This document shows, one piece after another, positions 13,875 through 21,050 of a DNA stretch of 42,070 nucleotides. Below the pieces are notes generated by a model. It did no database searches and was not told the origin of the DNA. It worked only from the letters and a program-made list of their open reading frames with translations. Positions within the stretch are counted from its first letter, which is position 1. Each line of letters begins with the position of its first letter. Both the position numbers and the translations under genes were made by a program. The DNA is from a virus, in the IMG/VR virus record IMGVR_UViG_3300028558_000046, positions 1 to 42,070 of that record; one strand, 5' to 3'.

Positions 13875-14250
13875 GGAACTGATGCAAAAACGTGATCCAC
13901 TGCGATGGAGATCGCCAGGTTCCCAGCGATTGCGCTGGGTTCGCCTTGCAGAAGGATTCGAAAATTCGGCGCAGTTCGCTTCCCATGTCGGTCTTGGGAT
14001 AACTGCCTATAGCCAATATGAGAACGGTGTCCGGCTATCGCTGGATGCGGCAATCAAGATTGCGAACAAGGTTCCAGGGCTGACGACAGACTTTCTAGTC
14101 CGTGGGCGCGAGGAGGGTATGCCCGCCGAGCTACGAAGGCGGATAGAGGCAGCTAAGGAGAAGGAAGCGGCGGAACTGGCACCGGAGGAGCCGCCCATTG
14201 AGCGGCCTTCTGTGACCCGCTACGGACCACCCAAGAGACCTAGCCCTTAA
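13873..14250 (+). CDS. XRE-family phage repressor (CI-like)
   Basis: The 125-residue protein has an XRE helix-turn-helix at about residues 19-70 (RLRWVRLAEGFENSAQFASHVG, ITAYSQYENGVRLS, LDAAIKIANKVPGLTTDFLV). The C-terminal tail is charged and Pro-rich (RRRIEAAKEKEAAEL, then EEPPIERPS). It lacks a LexA-type peptidase, so induction would not be by RecA self-cleavage. Lying between two operator clusters, it is the best candidate for the lysogenic repressor. The start is uncertain: the first ATG is used here, but the ATG 9 bases later or a downstream codon is possible, as no ribosome site is visible. Confidence 0.75.
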   Translation: MELMQKRDPLRWRSPGSQRLRWVRLAEGFENSAQFASHVGLGITAYSQYENGVRLSLDAAIKIANKVPGLTTDFLVRGREEGMPAELRRRIEAAKEKEAAELAPEEPPIERPSVTRYGPPKRPSP

Positions 14251-14428
14251 ACGGCAACACGTTCTTGCTCATCTGGATCGGATCGGCCGGCACGTCTACA
14301 AGGAACTTGTCCACCAGTTCTTGCAGGGCGGCGATCACCAGAATCATATCATCAGGATTGTCGGGCAACTGAGCCGCGAGCGTTATAGCGTGGCGTCTGT
14401 GCCATTGCAGCGGCGTCGATATCAGCAT
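14240..14428 (-). CDS. Small protein convergent with the repressor gene
   Basis: A 62-residue protein starting MLISTPLQWHRRHAITLAAQ. It continues with an acidic turn (LPDNPDDM) and a helix (ILVIAALQELVDKFLVD). The WHRRHAI ... AAQLP ... ELV pattern recurs, as I recall, in small alphaproteobacterial phage proteins. Its end overlaps the end of the repressor gene by 11 bases, so transcripts are antisense to each other. An upstream in-frame ATG exists but is less likely. Confidence 0.6.
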   Translation of the reverse strand: MLISTPLQWHRRHAITLAAQLPDNPDDMILVIAALQELVDKFLVDVPADPIQMSKNVLPFKG

Positions 14429-14574
14429 TCCTACCCCCCCCATCCGGTCCCACCCAGAACATACCAAGAACCCGTCCCGATTGGGGCGGCAATATGTCAG
14501 GTCTAAGACACAATCTGCACGATTGCGCGGAAGAAAGTCAACTCGACTGCGCTAAATATCGCGCGAACTTTATT

Positions 14575-14589
14575 TTCACATTTCCTGAA
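14575..14589. promoter_or_regulatory. Operator O3
   Basis: TTCACATTTCCTGAA is the third copy of the 15-bp motif, 30 bases (about three helical turns) upstream of O4, so repressor dimers on O3 and O4 could touch. Confidence 0.6.
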
Positions 14590-14597
14590 TTATTTCC

Positions 14598-14626
14598 TTG
14601 ACGCTTCATATTTTATGAAGTAGCTT
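14598..14626 (+). promoter_or_regulatory. Rightward early promoter (PR-like) with operator in the spacer
   Basis: TTGACG (-35), a 17-base spacer and TAGCTT (-10) precede the recombination operon. The spacer is occupied by O4. The -35 box is strong and the -10 box weak. About 50 bases of leader follow before the first gene. Confidence 0.6.
14605..14619. promoter_or_regulatory. Operator O4
   Basis: TTCATATTTTATGAA is a perfect palindrome (6-bp arms, 3-base centre) and the best copy of the operator motif. It fills the spacer of the rightward promoter. Confidence 0.7.
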
Positions 14627-14674
14627 CTCCTCATCGAACAAATCACCGGCCAGCCGGATCGATAGGGGAACGAG

Positions 14675-14911
14675 ATGCGCTATCTCTTCAACAACGACTT
14701 CCTGATCACCGAGCAAGGCGAGATCAACGCGCGATACATCAAGATCGCCGCCCGTGCCCGTGCTCGATCCCGCTACGGCGCCACCTGTACCCGGTTCGAT
14801 ATTGCCGAGTTCGAGGAAAGGCTGGGCGCTCTCGCCATCCTTCAGCAAGCCAAGTTTCGCGATGGCATGTTCGTTCCGTCCGAAGCCAGCGCTCTGCAAG
14901 CCGCCGAGTAA
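14675..14911 (+). CDS. First gene of the rightward operon, hypothetical
   Basis: A 78-residue protein (MRYLFNNDFLITEQGEINAR, then YIKIAARARARSRYGATC and an acidic helix) with an AGGGGA ribosome site. The RARARSRYG stretch is basic. As the first product from the rightward promoter it may be regulatory. No family is recognised. Confidence 0.7.
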   Translation: MRYLFNNDFLITEQGEINARYIKIAARARARSRYGATCTRFDIAEFEERLGALAILQQAKFRDGMFVPSEASALQAAE

Positions 14912-14916
14912 CCGCC

Positions 14917-15090
14917 ATGACCACCAAAACCATTGACCGAAAAGTATACGAACTCCTCGCCGCGCACTTCCTGTTTGACCATCCGAGGATCAACACGGAA
15001 GCCGCACGGACCACGCTGGCGGTCGCCATTCAAGGCACCGTCGAAGCGGAAATCCAGTTCATGCGTTCGCAATTGGAGAAATCACAGTGA
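14917..15090 (+). CDS. Hypothetical 57-residue protein
   Basis: A small helical protein (TTKTIDRKVYELLAAHFLFD, ending MRSQLEKSQ). Its GTGA overlap with the next gene supports translation. The function is unknown. Confidence 0.55.
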   Translation: MTTKTIDRKVYELLAAHFLFDHPRINTEAARTTLAVAIQGTVEAEIQFMRSQLEKSQ

Positions 15091-15203
15091 AAACCTTCAT
15101 TCGCCGTCACGGCTTCGACGCCACCGACGTTCGGGACTTCGTTGCGATCGTTCTTTTCATAAGCACGCTCGCAGTTTGGGCTGCGATCGGATCGGGAGGT
15201 TAG
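15087..15203 (+). CDS. Micro membrane protein (38 residues, GTG start)
   Basis: The frame starts at a GTG overlapping the previous stop. It encodes a charged N-terminus (KTFIRRHGFDATDVRD) and one membrane helix (FVAIVLFISTLAVWAAIG). The function is unknown. Confidence 0.5.
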   Translation: MKTFIRRHGFDATDVRDFVAIVLFISTLAVWAAIGSGG

Positions 15204-15205
15204 TC

Positions 15206-15370
15206 ATGGCTTCCGCCAAACAACGCGAGACGGCCCAGCAGTACGCCGACAGGCTTTTGTCCTTCTGGCAATTGCAACGCGCGGCAGGGATCAAGCCCGA
15301 ATTTCGTCGGCTGCCAGCCAATGACAGCTTAGAGCGCGACTTGGAACTAATCCGCCAGTGCATGGAGTGA
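15206..15370 (+). CDS. Small basic hypothetical protein (54 residues)
   Basis: A soluble helical protein ([20 protein letters not shown], ending [13 protein letters not shown]) with a GGGAGG ribosome site, four bases before the annealase gene. A longer frame upstream would overlap two other genes and is rejected. The function is unknown; co-expression with recombination genes is certain from position only. Confidence 0.6.
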   Translation: MASAKQRETAQQYADRLLSFWQLQRAAGIKPEFRRLPANDSLERDLELIRQCME

Positions 15371-15374
15371 AATA

Positions 15375-16196
15375 ATGAATATCGCCATTCGCAATTCGCA
15401 GGAAATCGCAGTCCGGCCTCCGCAGTTTGATGGAAGCCAGATCGATCTTATTAAACGGACTATTTGTAAGGGCGGCACCGACGACGAACTAAAGATGTTT
15501 CTGCATCAGGCAGAACGTACCGGCCTCGATCCGCTAACCCGCCAGATTTACGCGGTGAAGCGCTTCGACTCGCAGGCCGGCCGCGAGGTTATGTCAATTC
15601 AGGTTAGCATTGACGGTTTCCGCCTGATTGCCGAGCGCACGGGCAAGTATGCCGGTCAGGTTGGCCCGTTTTGGTGCGGACAGGACGGTCAATGGTGTGA
15701 CGTATGGTTAGCTGATGCGCCTCCGGTAGCTGCGCGGGTTGGTGTCATTCGCAGCGACTTCAAGGAGCCATGCTGGGGCGTTGCCAGATTCAAGTCCTAT
15801 GCCCAAACCAAGAAGGACGGCACCCCGACCCGCATGTGGGCGGTTATGCCCGACGTGATGCTGGCAAAGTGCGCCGAAAGTCTCGCGCTGCGCAAGGGCT
15901 TCCCGCACGAACTAAGCGGCCTTTATACCAGCGACGAAATGGGACAGGCCGCTGATGACCGGGCGGCGCCGACTTATGAACGCGCTCCCGATTATGACGC
16001 AATAACCGGGGAAGTGTTTTCGCCGGCCGCAAAGATAACGGCGGAACAAGTTGCGGCAATTGTCGGTCTCTGCGACGAAATCGGTGTCGATAAGCAAGCC
16101 TTCTGCAATTATTTCAAGGTCAACGGCATCGCGGAGCTTCCGGCGAAGGCTTTCGACCGAGCTATCACTGCTCTCAATAAGAAGAGGGCAAAGTGA
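15375..16196 (+). CDS. bet: Bet/RecT-family single-strand annealing protein
   Basis: The 273-residue protein matches phage Bet/RecT annealases: [59 protein letters not shown], and [23 protein letters not shown] followed by [14 protein letters not shown]. It pairs complementary single strands made by the exonuclease encoded just downstream. Residues 200-273 are a variable C-terminal extension ([20 protein letters not shown]) like those that recognise single-strand binding protein in related proteins. The stop overlaps the exonuclease start. Confidence 0.92.
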   Translation: MNIAIRNSQEIAVRPPQFDGSQIDLIKRTICKGGTDDELKMFLHQAERTGLDPLTRQIYAVKRFDSQAGREVMSIQVSIDGFRLIAERTGKYAGQVGPFWCGQDGQWCDVWLADAPPVAARVGVIRSDFKEPCWGVARFKSYAQTKKDGTPTRMWAVMPDVMLAKCAESLALRKGFPHELSGLYTSDEMGQAADDRAAPTYERAPDYDAITGEVFSPAAKITAEQVAAIVGLCDEIGVDKQAFCNYFKVNGIAELPAKAFDRAITALNKKRAK

Positions 16197-16831
16197 TGGA
16201 TCAGATCGTTCAAGGCTCTGTCGAATGGAAGCAGTTGCGCCTTGGCCGCGTTACGGCGTCCCGCGTTTCGGACATCGTTGCCAAGACCAAGAGCGGCTAC
16301 AGCGCCAGCAGGGCGAACTATGCTGCCCAGCTTATCGCGGAGCGCCTGACGGGTACGCCGGCAGAGTCGTTCACTAACGCAGCGATGCAGCACGGGACGG
16401 AGACAGAACCAGAGGCGCGGGACGCCTATTGCTTCTATCAGGGCGTGACGGTCGAACAGGTCGCCTTTGTACCGCATCAGAAGATCGATCAGGCCGGGTG
16501 TTCCCCCGACGGCCTGGTTGGCGATGACGGCTTGGTCGAGATCAAGTGCCCCCAGACTGCTACACATCTGGAAACACTGCTCGGCCAAGCCGTGCCCGCC
16601 AAGTACGAGACGCAGATGCAGTTTCAAATGGCATGTACCGGCCGCCAATGGTGCGATTTCGTATCTTACGATCCTCGGATGCCGGAAAACATGCGCCTGT
16701 TCGTCAAGCGCGTTCCTCGGGATGACAAGCGCATTGCCGAACTGGAAGCCGAAATCGCATCGTTCCTTTTGGAACTGGCTGTCAAACTATCACAGCTAAC
16801 TAGCCTCTACGGTTTGCAGGAAGCCGCCTGA
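16196..16831 (+). CDS. YqaJ-type (lambda Exo-like) recombination exonuclease
   Basis: The 211-residue nuclease has GSVEWKQLRLGRVTASRVSD at the N-terminus, HGTETEPEARDAY as the conserved acidic helix, and the PD-(D/E)xK centre CSPDGLVGDDGLVEIKCP with Asp105, Glu115 and Lys117. QMQFQMACTGRQWCDFVSYD follows. It resects double-strand ends 5' to 3' and hands the strand to the annealase encoded upstream. The ATG overlaps the previous stop (TGATG); a GTG one codon earlier is possible. The C-terminus is slightly shorter than lambda Exo (226). Confidence 0.92.
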   Translation: MDQIVQGSVEWKQLRLGRVTASRVSDIVAKTKSGYSASRANYAAQLIAERLTGTPAESFTNAAMQHGTETEPEARDAYCFYQGVTVEQVAFVPHQKIDQAGCSPDGLVGDDGLVEIKCPQTATHLETLLGQAVPAKYETQMQFQMACTGRQWCDFVSYDPRMPENMRLFVKRVPRDDKRIAELEAEIASFLLELAVKLSQLTSLYGLQEAA

Positions 16832-16989
16832 TGCGCGAGCGGATCGACATCAAGGAAGCGCTTCGCCTTTACCACACTTGGCAGAACTGGCGGGAAGTCG
16901 CGAAGCGCTTAGTCCGCGAGAACGGAATGCAATTTTGCGCCGATGCCGTGCAGGCGGCCGTCAGACGGTATGACAGGAGGACGGCATGA
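16831..16989 (+). CDS. Small helix-turn-helix-like protein (52 residues)
   Basis: A compact basic protein (RERIDIKEALRLYHTWQNWR, then EVAKRLVRENGMQFCADAVQ, ending RRYDRRTA). It resembles a single helix-turn-helix (NWREVAKRLVRENG). It overlaps the exonuclease gene by one base and NinB by four. A DNA-binding helper role is inferred. Confidence 0.65.
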   Translation: MRERIDIKEALRLYHTWQNWREVAKRLVRENGMQFCADAVQAAVRRYDRRTA

Positions 16990-17366
16990 GCCGGGCGCTT
17001 CTAGTTCTTTCGTCCCGAGAAATCCGAGAGCGCGGCATCAATTGGATTCGGCGCGCGCCTGCCGATACTCGGGTTGAGTTCAAGGCGCCGAAGCGGTCAC
17101 TCGACCAAAATTCCAAGCTCTGGGCCAGTTTGACGGACGTTGCCACGCAGAAGGAACACGCCGGCAGGAAGTACACCGCCGACCAGTGGAAAGTGCTGTT
17201 CATGCACGCCTGCGGCCGTGAGGTTCAATTCCTGCCATCCCTCGACAACAGGACATTCATTCCATGGGGCCAGTCATCCTCCGACCTCTCGAAAGAGGAA
17301 ATGACCGAGCTTCTAGAATTTATCCTCGCATGGGGCGCCGAGCATGGCGTGGTGTTCCATGACTGA
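16986..17366 (+). CDS. ninB: NinB recombination protein
   Basis: The 126-residue protein matches NinB (Orf of lambda): the segment RTPAD-like RAPADTRVEFKAPKRSLDQN with the family motif RSLDQNSKLWA, then DQWKVLFMHACGREVQFLPS, and the C-terminal FIPWGQSSSDLSKEEMTELLEF. NinB binds single-stranded DNA and replaces RecFOR functions in phage recombination. It belongs to the annealase-exonuclease module and starts with an ATGA overlap. Confidence 0.93.
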   Translation: MSRALLVLSSREIRERGINWIRRAPADTRVEFKAPKRSLDQNSKLWASLTDVATQKEHAGRKYTADQWKVLFMHACGREVQFLPSLDNRTFIPWGQSSSDLSKEEMTELLEFILAWGAEHGVVFHD

Positions 17367-17658
17367 GCTTCGCCAGCGTCAACCGCGAGAGAAAAACGAA
17401 AAACATCTTCAATTCATTCGAAGTTTGCCCTGCTGCATCTGCGGCGACGATACGACGGTCGAAGCGGCCCACATTCGCAGCGTCTCGCTTGAACACGGCA
17501 AAAGGTGGACCGGCATGCAAGAGAAATCGAGCGACAAGTGGGCACTCCCGCTTTGCAACGACCACCATCGCGAACAACACACGATGAACGAAATGGCGTT
17601 TTGGAAGCTCTACGGCATCAATCCTTTCACGCTGGCAATTTCATTGAGGTCACGATGA
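17359..17658 (+). CDS. HNH-type nuclease (DUF968/NinG-like neighbour of NinB)
   Basis: The 99-residue protein carries Cys-x2-Cys (LPCCICG), the segment VEAAHIRS (first His of the motif) and LPLCNDHHREQH (last part of the HNH/zinc cluster). This is the pattern of small phage HNH proteins found next to NinB, such as the DUF968 and Ref-like families. It probably nicks or cuts recombination intermediates. I start it at the internal Met that overlaps the NinB end by 8 bases. Confidence 0.85.
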   Translation: MTELRQRQPREKNEKHLQFIRSLPCCICGDDTTVEAAHIRSVSLEHGKRWTGMQEKSSDKWALPLCNDHHREQHTMNEMAFWKLYGINPFTLAISLRSR

Positions 17659-17969
17659 CGCACTCTCCCTCCTGTCCTGACATAGCCAGTGCTCACTTTG
17701 AGGCATTGATGGAAATCAGGCGCATAGCCAATGAACCGGGCGACCGCCGTGCGCTGGTTGACAAGATTTACGGTATTGCCACTGAGGCCTGTCGCGCTCC
17801 TGCCCAAGCAGAGCCAGGGGTCAGGGAATCTACTCTGAAAATGGTAGCCGGTCTGTTCGCGGAATCCGTTCATGAAACCTACACCCGCGAGCAAATCGTC
17901 AGCGTCGTTGAAGATATGATCCGGCTTGGGCGCCCTAGCTCCTCGCTCTCATCGACGGAGCAAAAGTGA
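17655..17969 (+). CDS. Hypothetical helical protein
   Basis: A 104-residue protein with SAHFEALMEIRRIANEPGDR and LKMVAGLFAESVHETYTREQ, followed by a Ser-rich tail. ATGA overlap upstream and TGATG downstream. No family is recognised. Confidence 0.65.
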   Translation: MTHSPSCPDIASAHFEALMEIRRIANEPGDRRALVDKIYGIATEACRAPAQAEPGVRESTLKMVAGLFAESVHETYTREQIVSVVEDMIRLGRPSSSLSSTEQK

Positions 17970-18220
17970 TGGGCCTCGCGCAGTGGATCAACGATATGCG
18001 CTGGGCCATGAACGCTAAACGCGCTCGTGCGTGGCGCCGGAAACTGATGTTTTCGCAGCGTGAGGCGTTTGATAGGGCGTTCCGCCCTCGTCTCGGGATG
18101 CGAGAGCCTGGTGTGGTTATCGATTATCCCGACGCCTTTTATCACACCGACATCGAGGATCTTTGCCGCGCGATGGCGGCTTCCTCGTTGTCCTCCCCTG
18201 TGCGCGGGGATGCGACATGA
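17969..18220 (+). CDS. Hypothetical Arg/Trp-rich protein
   Basis: An 83-residue protein (MGLAQWINDMRWAMNAKRAR, then AWRRKLMFSQREAFDRAFRP) with a basic helical first half and an acidic second half (DYPDAFYHTDIEDLCRAM). A GTG one codon upstream is an alternative start. The function is unknown. Confidence 0.6.
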   Translation: MGLAQWINDMRWAMNAKRARAWRRKLMFSQREAFDRAFRPRLGMREPGVVIDYPDAFYHTDIEDLCRAMAASSLSSPVRGDAT

Positions 18221-18393
18221 TTGGCCGCTTCATCATCGAATGCGAACCGGCCAACTTAGATGTGGTCAGGCAGGCAATTGAATATCTTCAAGAGCACCTT
18301 GAGACAAACGATGTTTTGTCCAACTCTGGCGGGGTTCAAATGTTCGCCACGCGCCTGAAAAAGAGCATCCGTGTTCGACAGGTGAAGCTATGA
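18217..18393 (+). CDS. Hypothetical 58-residue protein
   Basis: A small mixed alpha/beta protein (MIGRFIIECEPANLDVVRQA, ending RLKKSIRVRQVKL). It has ATGA overlaps with the genes on both sides. No family is recognised. Confidence 0.55.
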   Translation: MIGRFIIECEPANLDVVRQAIEYLQEHLETNDVLSNSGGVQMFATRLKKSIRVRQVKL

Positions 18394-18641
18394 CATGGAC
18401 CTCCAAAGACGGCCCGAAGTGCCCTGTTTCGCCGGAGGATCAGGGCGAGTTCATGGAGCCGCGGAATCCATGCGTGACCGATAATGATCGCGACGAAATC
18501 CTTGTGATCTTCGGAGGCTCCGCGATTCGCAGTTGGGGCTACAAGGATGAAGCCGAGCGCAGGACCAAGATTTTAGCGGCGCGCGAATACGTCGAAGGTT
18601 GGTGCGACGCCCTTTTGGTGACGCGGCCAGAGGGGAAGTGA
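18390..18641 (+). CDS. Hypothetical 83-residue protein
   Basis: A soluble protein with MTWTSKDGPKCPVSPEDQGE, then ILVIFGGSAIRSWGYKDEAE and a Trp-Cys segment near the end. ATGA overlap with the previous gene. The function is unknown. Confidence 0.6.
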   Translation: MTWTSKDGPKCPVSPEDQGEFMEPRNPCVTDNDRDEILVIFGGSAIRSWGYKDEAERRTKILAAREYVEGWCDALLVTRPEGK

Positions 18642-18643
18642 CC

Positions 18644-18817
18644 ATGTTTGAGGACGAGATGACCGAAGAACATATGGCGCGCACCGAGGCAGAATATCAG
18701 GCGGTGACGAGGCAGGAAGTGTTCGTCGAGGAGTTAGCGCAGGCAAAGTCCGTTGCGTCGGGTCTGATCGGATGGGCCACCGCACTCGTGCTCTCTTCGC
18801 AGAATGGAAAGGGATAA
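18644..18817 (+). CDS. Hypothetical acidic 57-residue protein
   Basis: An acidic N-terminal half (MFEDEMTEEHMARTEAEYQA) and a helical, possibly membrane-associated second half (SVASGLIGWATALVLSS). A GTG two codons upstream could also start it. TAATG overlap with the next gene. Confidence 0.55.
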   Translation: MFEDEMTEEHMARTEAEYQAVTRQEVFVEELAQAKSVASGLIGWATALVLSSQNGKG

Positions 18818-19071
18818 TGACACAGCACCCTTGCGCGGGCATGACGAAAGCTCAACGAGAAGCCTTTGAGCGGATCGCGACTAATCAGGCGCCGATGGCA
18901 ACCCACAAGACACTCCTTGCGCTGCGAGCAAAGGGCTTAGTCGGCTACACCGACAAGGTTATCGGCCGGGATGCGCTCGGCAAGATCACTGTTCCAGAAT
19001 GGTTTGTGCCGCTCCACGCGCATCTCCAATGGTGCAAGTGGTGCAGTGAAAACGTCACCGAGGCAGAATGA
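18817..19071 (+). CDS. Hypothetical 84-residue protein, possibly DNA binding
   Basis: The segment MTKAQREAFERIATNQAPMA followed by THKTLLALRAKGLVGY resembles a winged-helix fold (helix, short turn, recognition helix, wing with GYTDKVIG). The end has a WCKWC pair. The start is chosen by the TAATG overlap. A regulatory role is possible. Confidence 0.6.
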   Translation: MTQHPCAGMTKAQREAFERIATNQAPMATHKTLLALRAKGLVGYTDKVIGRDALGKITVPEWFVPLHAHLQWCKWCSENVTEAE

Positions 19072-19169
19072 TGGAAACCGAACACGCCCGACTCCTGCAA
19101 CAAGGCTGGCACCTCGCGCCGGACGGTTGCTACCGCAAAGGCGAGAAGGCGCGCGAGAGTCGTGCCTGA
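19068..19169 (+). CDS. Micro-protein (33 residues)
   Basis: Two tandem Met codons start a small charged peptide (ETEHARLLQQGWHLAPDGCY). It overlaps the preceding stop by four bases and the next GTG start by eight. Translation is plausible but unproven. Confidence 0.45.
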   Translation: MMETEHARLLQQGWHLAPDGCYRKGEKARESRA

Positions 19170-19602
19170 TTGGTTCGTGACCAAGGACGGCGATCTAAGT
19201 TGCCTGCAACTCTACGAGAGGCATTACAGTTGCTATGAATACCGAGACGGACGAAAGCGCAGTCAGTTTGTTGGTCCCGGCGAGCACATCGTGCTCCGAA
19301 CCGGAGACGCTGACGCCATGTTTGTTTGGCGAAAGTTCATCGATGATTCCGGCCAGCAAGGCGTCAACTGCGCCGTGTTCCGAAACGAAAGCCAACTCCG
19401 ATCGTCCGACCTTATCCGACAGGCTGACGCCATCGCTGATTTCTGCTGGCCTGGTGAGAGGCATTACACATACGTCAATTCGCAAGCAATCAGGAGCACC
19501 AATCCGGGCTTCTGCTTTGTGGCCGCTGGATGGAGGAGAACAGGAATGACACGCAATGGATTGATAGTGCTCTCGCGCTGCCCGCAGGACAGCGCCGAAT
19601 GA
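19162..19602 (+). CDS. Conserved-type phage protein of unknown function
   Basis: A 146-residue protein beginning at GTG. Its recognisable segments are PDWFVTKDGDLSCLQLYERH, FVWRKFIDDSGQQGVNCAVFRNE and RHYTYVNSQAIRSTNPGFCF, followed by AAGWRRTG. The FVWRKF-x-D-x-SGQ-x-GVNCA-x-FRNE and AGWRR patterns recur, as I recall, in proteins of many unrelated phages, and the fold looks acetyltransferase-like (mixed alpha/beta with a conserved GW). No reaction can be assigned from the sequence alone. Confidence 0.75.
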   Translation: MPDWFVTKDGDLSCLQLYERHYSCYEYRDGRKRSQFVGPGEHIVLRTGDADAMFVWRKFIDDSGQQGVNCAVFRNESQLRSSDLIRQADAIADFCWPGERHYTYVNSQAIRSTNPGFCFVAAGWRRTGMTRNGLIVLSRCPQDSAE

Positions 19603-19772
19603 TCGCGGAAGCCCAAGCCTTAAAAGCCGTTCGAATGGCTCGCGATAAGGAGCGCGAACGCTGCGCCGAAATTGCCGAGCGGCTTTGCGATCAAGGCCGC
19701 GATGGCTACCAGATCGCGAAAGTAATTCGCGCTGGCAAAGGCAGTCGCGCCTCTGTGGGAAGAGAGCGGTAG
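19530..19772 (+). CDS. Hypothetical 80-residue protein overlapping its neighbour
   Basis: The frame overlaps the previous gene by 73 bases, an unusually long overlap for this operon. The protein is helical and charged (AEAQALKAVRMARDKERERC, AEIAERLCDQGRDGYQIAKV). A later in-frame Met (MIAEAQAL) would reduce the overlap to a few bases and could be the true start. Confidence 0.55.
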   Translation: MEENRNDTQWIDSALALPAGQRRMIAEAQALKAVRMARDKERERCAEIAERLCDQGRDGYQIAKVIRAGKGSRASVGRER

Positions 19773-19780
19773 TGCGGCAC

Positions 19781-19981
19781 ATGAATAATAAAGAACTTAT
19801 CCAGTTCGCAGAGTACTACCTCGCGAACAATGCGGCCGAGAGCGGAACCGATGAGCTTATCAGAATGCTTGTGGCTGCTCTTAGGAAGCGGAATTTGACT
19901 GACATTCATACTCCGTTCCTAAAGCAGCCCGCGTGGTGCGGACACTGCGGAGGGACATGCCAATGCGGGGAGTACGAATGA
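19781..19981 (+). CDS. Small protein with C-terminal Cys cluster
   Basis: A 66-residue protein, helical at first (NNKELIQFAEYYLANNAAES), ending in WCGHCGGTCQCGEYE, where four Cys and one His could hold one zinc. GTG at 19772 is an alternative start. ATGA overlap with the methyltransferase gene suggests coupled translation. Confidence 0.6.
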   Translation: MNNKELIQFAEYYLANNAAESGTDELIRMLVAALRKRNLTDIHTPFLKQPAWCGHCGGTCQCGEYE

Positions 19982-20685
19982 CCCGCAAAGAGACCTTGGC
20001 GGAAGGCGTGACGCTATATCTGGGCGATTGCCGGGAGATATTGCCGACGCTTGGCAAGGTGGATGCTATTATTAGTGACCCTCCCTATGGCATTAAACAC
20101 AACGGTACGCGTAGCCCAAAAAGCAGCATCAGTTCAACTGGAAGGCGCCAGTCTAAGATTTCGATTGTCGGAGATAATGATCCATTCGATCCAGCTCCAT
20201 TCTTGGAGTCATCTTCTGTTGCCTGCTTTACAGGTGCCCAGCATTTTGCAGAACGCTTGCCGGGTGGCACCTATCACGTTTGGAATAAACGCGGTCCCTA
20301 TGACCCTTTGCACCAGTCGGATGGTGACTTGATATGGATCAGCGGAGAAAAGAGGGCCTTGCGAATAGTGGACTTGGTATGGCGCGGGATATGCCGCACT
20401 ACTGAGAATGCGGACCAAATAGTCCATCCGACCCAAAAGCCTGTAGCCCTTATGGACTGGTGTATTAGATGGATCGGCCCCAAGGCAATCGCGATTGTTG
20501 ATCCCTTCATGGGGAGCGGGACAACCGGCGTTGCTGCCGTCAAGCTCTCCCGTAAGTTTATCGGGATTGAGATTAGCCCGGCTTATTTCGACATCGCCTG
20601 CAAGCGCATCCAAGCCGCGCTAGACGCGCCTGACATGTTCATTGAGACACCCAAATCCGCGAAGCAGGAGGCTTTCGAACTATGA
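19978..20685 (+). CDS. DNA methyltransferase, N6-adenine/N4-cytosine class (beta order)
   Basis: The 235-residue enzyme carries the catalytic motif SDPPYG (Asp34-Pro-Pro-Tyr37) before the cofactor motif DPFMGSGTTGVAAV near the C-terminus. This order is that of beta-class enzymes such as CcrM. HPTQKPVALMDWCI and FIGIEISPAYFDIACKRI complete the family signature. It uses S-adenosylmethionine to methylate adenine N6 or cytosine N4. No restriction gene is adjacent, so it is an orphan, probably protecting phage DNA or altering regulation. The CcrM-type C-terminal domain is absent. Confidence 0.92.
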   Translation: MTRKETLAEGVTLYLGDCREILPTLGKVDAIISDPPYGIKHNGTRSPKSSISSTGRRQSKISIVGDNDPFDPAPFLESSSVACFTGAQHFAERLPGGTYHVWNKRGPYDPLHQSDGDLIWISGEKRALRIVDLVWRGICRTTENADQIVHPTQKPVALMDWCIRWIGPKAIAIVDPFMGSGTTGVAAVKLSRKFIGIEISPAYFDIACKRIQAALDAPDMFIETPKSAKQEAFEL

Positions 20686-20870
20686 CCGATGAAGAAATCG
20701 CGGGTAAGCTTAGGGTTGCTCTTTGGCACATGGTCGATTGCTTCAAGCCGTTTACGATGAAGCCGATGGGCGCGCCCGGAAGCGTCGCCCGCTTGGAGCA
20801 AGAACAGCAGATTGCGGCGCACAAGCGGGCCAAGGAGGCTCTCGCGCTCTCTCAGGCGGAACGCTCATGA
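20682..20870 (+). CDS. Hypothetical 62-residue protein
   Basis: An acidic start (MTDEEIAGKLRVALWHMVDC) and a long charged helix (SVARLEQEQQIAAHKRAKEA). ATGA overlaps at both ends place it inside the methyltransferase operon. The function is unknown. Confidence 0.6.
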   Translation: MTDEEIAGKLRVALWHMVDCFKPFTMKPMGAPGSVARLEQEQQIAAHKRAKEALALSQAERS

Positions 20871-21040
20871 CTCTTAAAGAAAAAGCAAAAGCTTATCGAA
20901 AGTTAGCGAAAAACCGCGCAGAGCTGGCATCCAGGTATGCAAAGGCAAAACAATATGAGAGAGCCGCGAGGTGGTATATGGCCGCAGATAATTTCATGAG
21001 GATTGCTGCTGAATTTTCCAGCCCGCGCCGTCATCGGTAG
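20867..21040 (+). CDS. Small basic helical protein (57 residues)
   Basis: MTLKEKAKAYRKLAKNRAEL followed by ASRYAKAKQYERAARWYMAA forms one long basic amphipathic helix with a TPR-like look. ATGA overlap fixes the start. The function is unknown. Confidence 0.6.
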   Translation: MTLKEKAKAYRKLAKNRAELASRYAKAKQYERAARWYMAADNFMRIAAEFSSPRRHR

Positions 21041-21050
21041 ACAAGACCCC

